DNA of 59,036 bases. Source: Bacillota bacterium (GTDB lineage Bacteria; Bacillota; Clostridia; Acetivibrionales; DSM-1351). Below are positions 26,704-36,029 of this stretch, piece by piece (position 1 is the first letter of the stretch; every line of letters begins with the position of its first letter). The stretch spans positions 1-59,036 of the forward strand of contig JAEZIB010000116.1 in the NCBI GenBank assembly GCA_023416275.1, given 5' to 3'. The position numbers and the translations under genes were made by a program. The notes under the pieces were generated by a model. The model had not been told where the DNA came from, ran no database searches, and saw nothing but the letters and a program-made list of their open reading frames with translations.

Positions 26704-27774
26704 TTACTTCAATATATAAACCTTTACCTTTCTAACTCCCCATGCTTCTACCGCGCTATTAGTATCAAGATAAACATCTATCTTGTTACCCTTTATAGCA
26801 CCTCCTGTGTCTGCCGCAACTGCATATCCATAATCAGCTGCCTTGCCCGGAACTTCCACATACACTCTTGTTCCCAGCGGTATAACTCTCGGATCCACTG
26901 CTATTATTCCTCTTCTAACCTTGGCTCCAGTTGCAGTAATACCAAACCCTGGCTCTCCAGGCTGTTTACCCGTATCTTTAAATGAAGCTGTGTATGAAGT
27001 TGCCTTCATATCTATTGCCTTTGAAAATCTTAATGTATCTCCACGTGATGTCTTGTAGTTTAAAACCGTACCCACTTCTACAATTCTGTCTAGAGGATTT
27101 GTAGAAACCACCTCTTCAACTAATTGCTTTGCGATCTGCTTTCCATTCTCATAAACTACTTTATAAATCTTTTCGCGGACTCCTTCTTTTCCTTGTCTAA
27201 CTGTATTTTTTATTCCGACATCTAGTCGGTCATTCTCTTTAGTAATTGTTTTAAATGGAATAGATATTGCCTCAGTTACTGTCTTTTCATCAACACGGAC
27301 TATCGAAATGTCCATATCCGGTACTATTTTGTCCTCCAATTTGGACTCAATAAATTTGTCATTTCCGTCAACGCTTATAGCATTGTCACTTAGTACCTCT
27401 TTAACAGTATCCTTATATGTCTTTACAGCAAGCTCTTTTCCATCAACTTTGATTGAAACAGGTACCGCTCGTTTAATTTGTATATTATTGTTTTTAATCT
27501 TTACGAGCTTTGCATCTAACGGCATATTTATATAGTCTTCATTTCTCACTTTTATGCCTGTCTGCTCTAATACCTCTCCAACTGTAGCCTTCATTGTTTT
27601 AATTACAATCTCTTGCCCATTATCGTTGATTACTACGTGTTTTTTCAATCCATTGAATACAAAAAATCCCGCAGTAATGGATATAACAACAGCAATGAGT
27701 ATAATTGCAACATCGAAAGGCTTAATTTTTAATTTAGAAAAATACCTTTTAATATTTTTCGCAATCGGTGTCAT
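26704..27774 (-). CDS. yabE: YabE-like cell-wall protein: DUF348 repeats, G5 and 3D domains
   Basis: A 356-aa exported, membrane-anchored cell-wall protein with a single N-terminal transmembrane helix (about 22-44). Two ubiquitin-like DUF348 repeats follow (about 50-105 and 106-160), then a G5 domain (about 165-245) and a C-terminal 3D (double-psi barrel) domain with SYTASF, GITATGAKVRRGIIAVDP and the catalytic-type AADTGGAIKGNKIDVY. 3D domains act as lytic transglycosylases on peptidoglycan, as in resuscitation-type proteins. It lies beside ksgA, its usual neighbour. An AGGAGG-like site precedes the ATG. Confidence 0.93.
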   Translation of the reverse strand: MTPIAKNIKRYFSKLKIKPFDVAIILIAVVISITAGFFVFNGLKKHVVINDNGQEIVIKTMKATVGEVLEQTGIKVRNEDYINMPLDAKLVKIKNNNIQIKRAVPVSIKVDGKELAVKTYKDTVKEVLSDNAISVDGNDKFIESKLEDKIVPDMDISIVRVDEKTVTEAISIPFKTITKENDRLDVGIKNTVRQGKEGVREKIYKVVYENGKQIAKQLVEEVVSTNPLDRIVEVGTVLNYKTSRGDTLRFSKAIDMKATSYTASFKDTGKQPGEPGFGITATGAKVRRGIIAVDPRVIPLGTRVYVEVPGKAADYGYAVAADTGGAIKGNKIDVYLDTNSAVEAWGVRKVKVYILK

Positions 27775-27987
27775 AATACTAACCTCCTGTTAAAATATTC
27801 AAAGGGACTATTGTTATTTTAGTCTAAGCGCATATATTTGTCAAACTTATCACCTATATGCTGGAAATATTTTTCCTAAATAATCCCTTTTTAACAATTA
27901 TTAACTGAATTTTAGTATATTAATCACCATTATAATTTATACCTAATAATATTTATGCTATTTTTAAATGTATTATATTGAAGTACT

Positions 27988-28704
27988 TCAGGGCACATTT
28001 TTTAATTCTAATATCATCCACTCATTAGTGTATGAATTAAATTCCATAGTTATAAATTTTTCATTGCTTCCACTTTTAAAAATATTGCCTTCCACTTCTT
28101 CATTGTTCGCAGTAGGTACTGGCTTAATTACTTCGAAAACCGTTTTAATCTGAATTTTCATTATATTCTCATTATCGTCTGTTAAATCAATATATGGTTC
28201 TGAGCTTTTTAACTTTATTTCCCTAAGCTCCTTTTGGTACATTTCCTTAAGAGCATTTACATCTCCAACCAAGGTTTTATCTACTGCGTTTTTGCTAATA
28301 AATGCTTGAGCATTCTCATAGCTTTTTGAATTTATGCTTTCTGTCCACTTTTTTATAACAGCATTTATAGATGTAGCATCAATATTTTTTTTAAGTGTAA
28401 TAATCATATCATTTCTTAATTGAATTTCCTTCTTTAATTCTGCATTTTCGTTATTTAACATTGAGGAGTGTTCTCTTATTATCTCATTGTCATTTGTAAT
28501 AGTTTCCAACTTTGTTTTGAGTTCTTTATTGAGTCTATCAAGGTTATTCATCTTTTCACTAAGCGTTTCAATAGTGAGATTATTAGACTGACTCATATTT
28601 TGAAAGCTTTCCAGTTGTTTCTCTCTGTCCCATAGTAAGTAGTTAAAAGAAATAAGTATGGCAATTAAAAATATAAATACAATAACAATAATAAACTTTT
28701 TCAT
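27988..28704 (-). CDS. Membrane-anchored coiled-coil protein of unknown function
   Basis: About 238 aa from the chosen start. An N-terminal signal-anchor helix (about 2-22, KKFIIVIVFIFLIAILISF) is followed by a long coiled coil (about 25-115, repeated Leu/Asn/Glu/Lys heptads). A C-terminal alpha/beta region follows (about 120-238, with KWTESINSKSYENAQAFIS), which resembles NTF2-like or DUF4878-like extracytoplasmic domains. The frame is open to 28764, but only the region ahead of 28704-28716 has an AAAGGA site, and starting there puts the hydrophobic segment at the N-terminus. Function not known. The MITE-like copy B lies just upstream. Confidence 0.6.
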   Translation of the reverse strand: MKKFIIVIVFIFLIAILISFNYLLWDREKQLESFQNMSQSNNLTIETLSEKMNNLDRLNKELKTKLETITNDNEIIREHSSMLNNENAELKKEIQLRNDMIITLKKNIDATSINAVIKKWTESINSKSYENAQAFISKNAVDKTLVGDVNALKEMYQKELREIKLKSSEPYIDLTDDNENIMKIQIKTVFEVIKPVPTANNEEVEGNIFKSGSNEKFITMEFNSYTNEWMILELKNVP

Positions 28705-28787
28705 ATTTTTATCCATTCCTTTCACTTCGTCAAAGAAACCCATGCTTTTCCCGAAGCAACCCATATGATAGATGTAATAAATTATTG

Positions 28788-28940
28788 TTAACGCCTAGAT
28801 TGAAAATGAAATCTTCGATTGTAGAAAAATTTCATTACACCAGCGGCGTGTAAGCGAGGCGGGAAATACTCTCACCAACTGAAAACCAAAACCATACCCG
28901 CCACTTATAGAAGTGGGAGAATTTTCTTGCCTCGTTATAA
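28788..28940. repeat. MITE-like element, copy B (long form)
   Basis: Starts TTAACGCCTAGATT (28788 on) and ends CTCGTTATAA (28931-28940). The first 55 bases are almost identical to copy A. About 75 extra bases follow, including a CCCGCCACTT/AAGTGGG hairpin (about 28898-28918). No open frame. It lies between tatD and the coiled-coil gene and probably forms part of the upstream region of the latter. Confidence 0.6.
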
Positions 28941-28951
28941 TCAGAGAACAG

Positions 28952-29719
28952 TTAATCTATCCTAAATAATTTCTTAGCATTATTAAAAGTGGTATCTGCT
29001 ACTTCTTGGGCGCTAATGCCTTTTATTTCGGCTATTTTATCTATTGTGTGAATCAGATACCCCGAATTATTCCGTTTGCCCCTAAAGGGTTCTGGCGCTA
29101 AATAAGGGCAATCTGTTTCAATGAGTAGTTTGTTCAATGGAACTGCTTTAACAACTTCTACAACCCTTTTAGCGTTTTTGAAGGTTACTACTCCACCAAT
29201 GGATATGTGAAAATTAAAATCAAGCATGTCCACTGCCATTTCCGTGCTACCTGAGAAACAATGAAAAATACCACCAATCTCATTTGCATTTGTCTTTTTA
29301 ATTATCCTAACAGTATCCTCATGGGCATCTCTGTCATGTATAATGATAGGAAGACTAAGCTCCTTTGCAAGCTCAATCTGCCTTTCAAACCACTCTCTCT
29401 GTATATCTCTGGGAGGATCACCGTAATAATAGTCCAACCCTATTTCACCTATTGCAACTACCTTTTTATTCTTTGAAAGCAGTCTGATTTTGTCTAATAT
29501 GCCTTCATCCATTTTGTCTGCATATTCAGGATGTATTCCCAAGGCAATATAAATAAAGTCATATTTTTCAGCAAGTGCAATATTTGCATCTAAAGATTCC
29601 GGACTTGCTGAAGCATTGAGTATATAAGACACTCCATTTTGGTGTATTTCCTTTAGCAGTACATCCCTGTCTTCATCAAATTTACTATCATCATAATGTG
29701 CATGTGTATCAAAAATCAA
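28952..29719 (-). CDS. TatD family metal-dependent hydrolase/DNase
   Basis: A 255-aa TIM-barrel metallohydrolase. The metal ligands are visible: DTHAHYD at 4-10, GEIGLDYYY near 92-100, IIHDRDAH near 128, FHCFSGS near 153 and the late ETDCPYLAPEPFRGKRNN. TatD enzymes have 3'-5' exonuclease activity on DNA. Bacillus YabD sits in the same place directly downstream of metS. TTG start at 29719 after AGGTGATAC. Complete at the usual length of about 255. Confidence 0.93.
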   Translation of the reverse strand: MIFDTHAHYDDSKFDEDRDVLLKEIHQNGVSYILNASASPESLDANIALAEKYDFIYIALGIHPEYADKMDEGILDKIRLLSKNKKVVAIGEIGLDYYYGDPPRDIQREWFERQIELAKELSLPIIIHDRDAHEDTVRIIKKTNANEIGGIFHCFSGSTEMAVDMLDFNFHISIGGVVTFKNAKRVVEVVKAVPLNKLLIETDCPYLAPEPFRGKRNNSGYLIHTIDKIAEIKGISAQEVADTTFNNAKKLFRID

Positions 29720-29771
29720 AGTATCACCTATTTTAAAATAATTTTATCCCAAATCTACCACAGAACAACCC

Positions 29772-31772
29772 TTATCCTACTCTTGCACCACTTTCCATGT
29801 CTTTGTCTATCGTAACAAGGGAAAGCCCATTCTCATTTGAAGCTGCTAGAATCATTCCCTGTGACTCAATACCTCTTAACTTAGCAGGTTTTAAGTTAGC
29901 AACAAGAATTAATGTTTTGCCCACCATTTCTTCAGGTGTATAATATTTTGCAATACCCGAAACAACTTGCCTTGTTTCAGCACCAACCTGAAGCTTCATT
30001 TTTAAGAGTTTATCTGCTTTTTCTACCTTTTCTGCTTCTATTACTTTTGCAACTCTTAATTCAACCTTTGAAAAATCATCAATTGTAATAAGGTTTGCAT
30101 TTGTCTCATTATCTGTATCTGCTGTAACTACCGCACTTGCAGGCTCCTTCTTTATATCCTTTTTATTGTCTTTTTCAACTTTTTCAGAAGGCTTACTTGC
30201 CTGGCTGATTTTTTCTATTTCTTCAAGCTCCTTCTTTACATCTATTCTCGGGAATATTATCTCACCCTTTTTAACACTAGCTCTTGATGGATACAAGCCC
30301 CATTCCTTTGCTTTCTCCCATTCAACAATAGTCTTATCCTCTATTCCCAATTGGCTCCATATCTTTTCAGGTGTTTCAGGCATAAATGGCAGAATAAGAA
30401 TACTTACAACTCTCAGTGTTTCCACAAGATTGTACATTACCTGTGAAAGTCTTCCAGTATTTGACTCATCCTTTGCCAATACCCAAGGCATTGTTTCATC
30501 AATATATTTATTTGCTCTGGAAATCATTTTCCATATTTCCGTAAGTGCAGTATTAAACTGAAGATTATCCAGTAAGCTTTCTACCTTCTTTGGTGCTTCC
30601 ATCACAATTTTAATTAAGTCCTCGTCAAAGTCACCTGATGTCTTAATATCAGGAATAGTTCCAGCGAAGTATTTGTCTATCATAGCAACAGTTCTGCTAA
30701 CTAAATTTCCCAAATCATTAGCCAAATCAGAATTAATTCTATTTATAAGAGCTTCATTTGTGAAAACACCATCTTGCCCAAAAGGAACCTCTCTAAGCAA
30801 GAAATATCTAATTGCATCAAGACCATATTTATCTACTAATATCTTTGGATCGACAACATTTCCAATTGATTTAGACATCTTTCCGCCTTCAAGTAGAAGC
30901 CAGCCATGTCCATATATCTGCTTTGGCAGCGGTATATCAAGCGCCATAAGCATTGCAGGCCAAATTATAGTATGGAACCTCACGATTTCCTTTGCCATCA
31001 AATGAACATCTGCTGGCCAATATTTCTGAAAATCAGAATCATTCTCTGATAAATAGCCAAGTGCGGTAATATAGTTTGACAAAGCATCTACCCATACATA
31101 TACAACATGCTTATCGTCAAAAGTTACCGGTATTCCCCAATTAAAAGAGGTTCTTGATACGCATAAATCTTCTAATCCTGGTCTTAAGAAATTATTGAGC
31201 ATCTCATTTTGTCTTGATGTGGGCTGAATAAAATCAGGGTTTTCCTCAATCAGTTTTATTAGTCTATCTTGATATTTGGATAATCTGAAGAAATAGCTTT
31301 CCTCTTTGGTAATTTCCACATCACGACCACAGTCCGGACATTTGCCATCTACAAGCTGAGTCTTTGTCCAAAAGGACTCACAAGGTGTGCAGTACCAGCC
31401 CTCATATGAACCTTTATATATATCTCCCTGGTCATACAGCTTTTTGAATATCTTCTGAACAGTGCTTATATGTTGTTCATCTGTTGTTCTGATAAACTTG
31501 TCATTAGTTATTTTCATCAACTTCCAAAGGTCTGTTATACCAGCTACGATTTCATCAACATAGGCTTTTGGGGTTATTCCCTTCTCCTCAGCCTTTCTTT
31601 GTATTTTCTGACCGTGCTCGTCAGTTCCTGTCAAAAACATTACATCGTATCCAGTCAACCTTTTATATCTAGCTACAGCATCTGCTGCAACAGTTGTATA
31701 TGAATGTCCTATGTGAAGATTACCGCTTGGATAATATATAGGTGTCGTAATATAATAAGTCTTTTTAGGCAT
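29772..31772 (-). CDS. metG: Methionyl-tRNA synthetase
   Basis: A 666-aa class I aminoacyl-tRNA synthetase. HIGH is present as SGNLHIGHSYTT (about 14-25). The zinc-binding knuckle has CTPCESF and CPDCGRD, and KMSKS is in GGKMSKSIGN. After the anticodon-binding helical domain comes a Lys/Glu-rich linker and a C-terminal tRNA-binding domain (DDFSKVELRVAKVIEAE onward), the dimerising EMAP-like module. ATG at 31772 is chosen because GAGGAGG lies 5 nt ahead; an in-frame start 7 codons upstream overlaps that site. No T-box leader was seen upstream. Confidence 0.96.
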   Translation of the reverse strand: MPKKTYYITTPIYYPSGNLHIGHSYTTVAADAVARYKRLTGYDVMFLTGTDEHGQKIQRKAEEKGITPKAYVDEIVAGITDLWKLMKITNDKFIRTTDEQHISTVQKIFKKLYDQGDIYKGSYEGWYCTPCESFWTKTQLVDGKCPDCGRDVEITKEESYFFRLSKYQDRLIKLIEENPDFIQPTSRQNEMLNNFLRPGLEDLCVSRTSFNWGIPVTFDDKHVVYVWVDALSNYITALGYLSENDSDFQKYWPADVHLMAKEIVRFHTIIWPAMLMALDIPLPKQIYGHGWLLLEGGKMSKSIGNVVDPKILVDKYGLDAIRYFLLREVPFGQDGVFTNEALINRINSDLANDLGNLVSRTVAMIDKYFAGTIPDIKTSGDFDEDLIKIVMEAPKKVESLLDNLQFNTALTEIWKMISRANKYIDETMPWVLAKDESNTGRLSQVMYNLVETLRVVSILILPFMPETPEKIWSQLGIEDKTIVEWEKAKEWGLYPSRASVKKGEIIFPRIDVKKELEEIEKISQASKPSEKVEKDNKKDIKKEPASAVVTADTDNETNANLITIDDFSKVELRVAKVIEAEKVEKADKLLKMKLQVGAETRQVVSGIAKYYTPEEMVGKTLILVANLKPAKLRGIESQGMILAASNENGLSLVTIDKDMESGARVG

Positions 31773-32066
31773 GATTTCCTCCTCATTTGCCACAAATTGT
31801 TACCTTTCAATAGAAACAACGAGACAACAACATTTTTATTTATTAGAATAGTAATTATAATTACTCTTAAAATGTTATAATTATAAAAATTACATATTAT
31901 AACTATACATATTTGTTAATAATTTTTCAAGGATAATATTAGAGGAGCTCTAAAATAAAACTCCCCCTACATTGTGCCTTTTTAGCAACATGAATAACTT
32001 GTCCTGCAAACTTATGTAGGATAAAATGACTTACGACGTAGCATAGCGAAAGGAATATTATTAAAC

Positions 32067-33116
32067 ATGGCTGATTTTATTAACTGCATTTACTTTACAA
32101 AAAAATACTCTAAAATTGTATATCCAATAGTTACAAAAAAAATATTGGAATATAGTAATTACGCAAGTAAAATCAGATCACGTTCTATAAGAGCTTATGC
32201 ACTAGAGGCTTTAGAGAAAAATAAATTTGATTTTGCAGTTTCATCAGTTTTCATTCTATATCCACATGTTGATATATCATTAGCTACCGATGTTGTCTTT
32301 TCATTTCAAGCAATTATACAATATTTAGATACAATATGTTCCCATTCTTCAGCGAGTTCAGAATCATTTTTAAAGCTGATTTTTTCATCCCTAAAGGATG
32401 CAACAAATATTCGTTCTGATGATTTTATAAAATATTTTACCTTTTTCCCTTCCAAAGATGATGATGGATATTTGAGCATACTTGTAGAAAAATGCAGACA
32501 GAAGGTACTTCTACTTCCATCATTCGATATAGTAAGAGATTATATTGTTGCCTATTTGTCCTTATTTATTGATTTACAGGTCATAAAATATTCGTCTGAC
32601 CAATATAATAGAGAATTAAATCTTCATAATTGGAGTGATGCCCATGCTCAGAATTATAGGGATATATCGCACTGGGAATTTTGCATGTCTATCGATTCGC
32701 CACTCACTTTACAGATGTTGCTCTCTTTAGCTACCAATCCTGATTTGACTGAGCATGAAGTTGAAAGCATAAATAATTCCTTCTTTCCTTGGATATGCGG
32801 TATTCAAAAAATACTGGAGGGTTATCTAAACTATAATGACACACTTTTCTCCAGAAGCATTAACCATATTTTTTATTATACTAATTTAAAAGAATACGAA
32901 GACAGAATCATCTATTTTATTAAAAAAGCAAATGAATACAAAGCCTCAAATTTCAGAGCTTATCGATGCATAATAAAAATATTACTAATCATATATGTTA
33001 CGCATCCAAAAGCAACTGTTGGTATGAATAGGATTACAAGTAAAGTTCTAATGAAAGCCGGCGGTCGTGGAATGTTTATGTACAGCAATATTTTAAAGCC
33101 TATGAAAGCTGACTGA
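32067..33116 (+). CDS. DUF2600 protein, divergent homologue of YtpB (tetraprenyl-beta-curcumene synthase)
   Basis: A 349-aa all-helical protein. Its segments line up with Bacillus YtpB, a class IB terpene synthase of spore formers: FQAIIQYLD (about 77-85), DDDGYLSILVEKCRQ (about 128-142), YLSLFIDLQVIKY, RELNLHNW, HWEFCMSIDSPLTL and FFPWICGIQKILEGYL. From memory of YtpB, the equivalents of DYLDN and LLDYFIDQEED supply acidic metal ligands. Here the first Asp is Gln and the second block reads ILEGYLNYND, so metal binding may be altered. GAAAGGA is upstream of the ATG. It is alone on the plus strand between metG and spmB. Confidence 0.75.
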   Translation: MADFINCIYFTKKYSKIVYPIVTKKILEYSNYASKIRSRSIRAYALEALEKNKFDFAVSSVFILYPHVDISLATDVVFSFQAIIQYLDTICSHSSASSESFLKLIFSSLKDATNIRSDDFIKYFTFFPSKDDDGYLSILVEKCRQKVLLLPSFDIVRDYIVAYLSLFIDLQVIKYSSDQYNRELNLHNWSDAHAQNYRDISHWEFCMSIDSPLTLQMLLSLATNPDLTEHEVESINNSFFPWICGIQKILEGYLNYNDTLFSRSINHIFYYTNLKEYEDRIIYFIKKANEYKASNFRAYRCIIKILLIIYVTHPKATVGMNRITSKVLMKAGGRGMFMYSNILKPMKAD

Positions 33117-33196
33117 CTCAAATATCCCATTCAAGAATTCTAGCAGTGCCGAAACTTATCAATGGTTTATTGCTAAAATTATTGCAGTTTTTTAAT

Positions 33197-33736
33197 CTAG
33201 CCAAATATAAACCTACATGCCCATAATGAAGCTATGACACTAATGATATCAGCCATAATAGCTGCTATAAGTGTATACCTTATATTTTTGATACCGACAG
33301 CTCCATAATATACAGCCAGCGTATAGAAAATAGTCTCTGTAGAGCCCATCATAACTGCAGCAACTCTGCCCTCAAAAGTATCAGGTCCAAAGGTCTTTAT
33401 TATCTCTGTTACAAATGCAAATGAAGCACTGCCTGAAATTGGCCTTAATAAAGCTAAAGGTGCTACCTGTGGAGGCATACCTAATAGCTCTATTATTGGT
33501 CTCAATATGTATATAAGTATATCCATTGCTCCAGAGGCTTTAAAAACACCTACTGCCACCAATAACCCAACTAGCGAAGGCATTATCCTTATAATTGTAT
33601 CTATTCCCTCTTTTGCGCCATCAACGAATAAATCATACGCCTTAACTTTCTTTAATATAGCAGCAGCTAATATCACAAGAAATATTGCAGGTACTGCGAA
33701 ATCTGATAAGCTTCTTATAAACCCCATAATCACCAC
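33197..33736 (-). CDS. spmB: Spore maturation protein B
   Basis: A 179-aa integral membrane protein with about five hydrophobic segments, of the nucleoside-recognition (Gate) family. RPISGSASFAFVTEI and FEGRVAAVMMGSTETIFYTLAVYYGAVG are strongly conserved SpmB segments. With SpmA it is needed for spore-core dehydration and for transport in the forespore membrane. It begins 3 bases after the spmA stop, GTG at 33736 (or ATG at 33727), and must be co-translated with spmA. Confidence 0.93.
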   Translation of the reverse strand: MVIMGFIRSLSDFAVPAIFLVILAAAILKKVKAYDLFVDGAKEGIDTIIRIMPSLVGLLVAVGVFKASGAMDILIYILRPIIELLGMPPQVAPLALLRPISGSASFAFVTEIIKTFGPDTFEGRVAAVMMGSTETIFYTLAVYYGAVGIKNIRYTLIAAIMADIISVIASLWACRFIFG

Positions 33737-33739
33737 ATT

Positions 33740-34333
33740 CTAGCTTTCTTTTTTTTCATCCCAAACTTTCGATAATAACTTTGCAGCTATAATACCCATA
33801 ATTGTCGCACATATGGAAGCAACCCAAATACACACTATTATTTCAGCTGGCTTTTTTGAGCCTTCAGCTGTTCTTAGAGCTATTATATTAGCAGGGATCA
33901 GTTGAATTGCAGCTGTATTTAATACTAAGAACATACACATTGAATCTGTAGCTGTCTTCTTATTTTTATTTAAACTTTGTAATTCATTCATAGCTTTGAT
34001 TCCAAGTGGAGTTGCAGCATTACCAAGTCCAAAAAAGTTTGCCACCAGATTCATAACTATAGCCCCTAGTGCAGGGTGATTTTTAGGTATATCTGGGAAT
34101 AAAAATATCAAGATTGGTCTAACAAGCCTACCAATCCAGTTAACCAGTCCACTCTTTTCTGCCACCTTCATTAGTCCTGTCCATAAGCACATTACACCCA
34201 AAAGCCCAAAACAAACTACGACTCCAGACTGCGCAGAATCCATAGCTGCTTTAGTAACCTGATCAATCCTACCATTTAAAATTCCTGCGATAAAACCTAT
34301 TATAAGTAGTCCCATCCAAATGTAATTAATCAT
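33740..34333 (-). CDS. spmA: Spore maturation protein A
   Basis: A 197-aa membrane protein of the same Gate family as SpmB. Typical segments are GLLGVMCLWTGLMKVAEKSG, NHPALGAIVMNLVANFFGLG (with NAATPLGIKAM) and FLVLNTAAIQLIPANIIALR. It is the first gene of the two-gene spmAB operon. In Bacillus spmAB follows dacB; here it stands alone between ytpB and abrB. CAGAGG lies upstream of the ATG. Confidence 0.94.
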   Translation of the reverse strand: MINYIWMGLLIIGFIAGILNGRIDQVTKAAMDSAQSGVVVCFGLLGVMCLWTGLMKVAEKSGLVNWIGRLVRPILIFLFPDIPKNHPALGAIVMNLVANFFGLGNAATPLGIKAMNELQSLNKNKKTATDSMCMFLVLNTAAIQLIPANIIALRTAEGSKKPAEIIVCIWVASICATIMGIIAAKLLSKVWDEKKES

Positions 34334-34821
34334 ATCTACCTCTGAATATTTAGTAAGGTTCTTGTTCAGTTAACTTTCACGGTATAATAATAATTGTTTC
34401 TACCTTGACTTATTACGTTAAGCATCTAAAATAGATGTTGTATACCAATAATTTTATAAACATACAGCTCTTTATTATGTAAAAGTTCGTTTATTCATTA
34501 TATTCAATAATTTATATTATTTATGACTAAAGTTTTGCTCATATTTTGTCGAATATAATCTTGTAAGCTTCAACCTATTCCAGTATTATTTTTCTATCTC
34601 TGTAATTTAATTTGTAACAAAATATTAACAAAAATTTAATATTTCTTTCATATAATTAACAAAGTGCCTGAAACGCACTAAAATTAAGTATTTTTCTTAC
34701 ATCCTTACTCTCAAATACCAATTTATTTTTATTATTTTAAAGTTGACGGTAAATGGAATATATGGTATTATAAATTCGAAGTTTGTCGAAATATAAAGTG
34801 TATATAGGAGGTTAATTTATT
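34334..34821. other. Divergent intergenic region between spmA and abrB
   Basis: About 490 AT-rich bases. It carries the clear abrB promoter at 34743-34771 and, somewhere near its left end, the spmA promoter. No gene seen. Confidence 0.6.
34743..34771 (+). promoter_or_regulatory. Vegetative (SigA-type) promoter of abrB
   Basis: -35 TTGACG (34743-34748), a 17-base spacer and -10 TATTAT (34766-34771). The abrB ATG follows about 50 bases downstream, after AGGAGG. Confidence 0.7.
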
Positions 34822-35064
34822 ATGAAGTCTACAGGTATAGTAAGAAAGGTTGATGAGTTAGGAAGGGTGGTTTTACCAATTGAGTTACGCAGAACGTTTG
34901 ATATTGCTGAGAAGGACGCACTAGAAATTTATGTTGATGAATCAACAATTATTTTGAAAAAGTACGAACCAGCTTGTATTTTCTGCGGTAATGCAAAGGA
35001 TGTTCAAGTTTATAAGGGTAAAAATATTTGCCCTGATTGTCTAAAAGAATTAAAAGGTAACTAA
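34822..35064 (+). CDS. abrB: AbrB/SpoVT-type transition-state regulator
   Basis: An 80-aa DNA-binding protein. The N-terminal swapped-hairpin domain MKSTGIVRKVDELGRVVLPI with ELRRTFDI (1-30) is nearly identical to Bacillus AbrB. The C-terminal part has CIFCGN and CPDC, a four-cysteine pair seen in clostridial AbrB proteins that may bind zinc. It should repress post-exponential and sporulation genes. It is in the syntenic position next to rsmI, as in Bacillus, but on the opposite strand from rsmI. Promoter and terminator are both visible. Confidence 0.93.
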   Translation: MKSTGIVRKVDELGRVVLPIELRRTFDIAEKDALEIYVDESTIILKKYEPACIFCGNAKDVQVYKGKNICPDCLKELKGN

Positions 35065-35090
35065 TATCAATTTGATTTCTAATTGCATTG

Positions 35091-35130
35091 AAAATAAAGG
35101 GAGCCTCCTATCAGAGGTTCTCTTTATTTT
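35091..35130. terminator. Terminator of abrB, probably bidirectional with rsmI
   Basis: A 17-bp stem with two G-U pairs (35091-35107 with 35114-35130) with A-rich left and T-rich right flanks. Confidence 0.85.
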
Positions 35131-35180
35131 TATCCAAGCACTCTAGTTCAGATGAAGTCTTATGTTTATTAACACATATC

Positions 35181-36029
35181 TTATTTTTTCATTACTACAT
35201 TATACACATCTCTCTTAATTATTCCTCTTTCATCAGCCACCTTTTTGATGGCGTCTTTCTTGGCTAATCCAGCATCAATATATGTCTGAACATGTTCCTC
35301 TATACTAATATCAGCAAATTTATTTTTCTCGTTTTCTTCAAGTATATTTCGACTCTGCCCCTCTACTATCAAAACAAATTCTCCCTTAGGCTGCTTTTCA
35401 GAATATAAATCTATAGCCTCAAGGATACTACATCTAATAACCTCTTCATGCATTTTTGTCAGTTCTCTTGCCATTGCTATCCTTCTATCCCCTAAAGCAT
35501 TGTATATATCCTTTAAGGTATATGAAAGCTTGTGAGGAGCCTCATAAAAAATAATAGTTCTTATTTCATCCTTTAATCTGTTCAGGTGTTCTTGCCTTGC
35601 TCTCTTATTCATAGGCAAAAACCCTTCAAAAACAAATTGTCCTGTGGGCAATCCAGATATTACCAATCCAGTCATAGCTGCCACAGGTCCAGGTATCATG
35701 GTAACTTTGATATCATTATCTGCAGCCAGCCTGACCAAATCCTCTCCAGGATCTGATATTCCAGGGCTTCCAGCATCTGATACCAATGCTATATTTTTAC
35801 CCAACTCCAGTTGTTCAATTAAATAGTTTCCCTTTGTATTCTTATTATGCTCATGATAGCTAATTAATGGCTTTTTTATATCAAAGTGATTTAGGAGCTT
35901 AATAGATTGCCTTGTATCCTCTGCTGCAATCATATCAACCATCTTAAGTGTATCTACTGCCCTAAATGTTATATCTTGAAGATTCCCTATAGGAGTTGCC
36001 ACAAGATAAAGAGTACCTTTTTCACTCAA
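35181..36029 (-). CDS. rsmI: 16S rRNA (cytidine-1402-2'-O)-methyltransferase
   Basis: A 282-aa tetrapyrrole-methylase-fold enzyme that methylates C1402 of 16S rRNA with SAM. Characteristic blocks are LYLVATPIGNLQDITFRA (8-25), AEDTRQS, the SAM-binding LVSDAGSPGISDPG and IPGPVAAM, and the MARELTKMHEE segment. The C-terminal helix-turn-helix-like tail has GLAKKDAIKKVA. Complete at the usual length. Its start overlaps the yabB stop by 8 bases. Confidence 0.96.
   Translation of the reverse strand: MSEKGTLYLVATPIGNLQDITFRAVDTLKMVDMIAAEDTRQSIKLLNHFDIKKPLISYHEHNKNTKGNYLIEQLELGKNIALVSDAGSPGISDPGEDLVRLAADNDIKVTMIPGPVAAMTGLVISGLPTGQFVFEGFLPMNKRARQEHLNRLKDEIRTIIFYEAPHKLSYTLKDIYNALGDRRIAMARELTKMHEEVIRCSILEAIDLYSEKQPKGEFVLIVEGQSRNILEENEKNKFADISIEEHVQTYIDAGLAKKDAIKKVADERGIIKRDVYNVVMKK

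Noticed and set aside
31773..32066. Possible T-box leader upstream of metG
   Set aside because: I looked for the conserved T-box sequence and a specifier stem on the minus strand and found neither.
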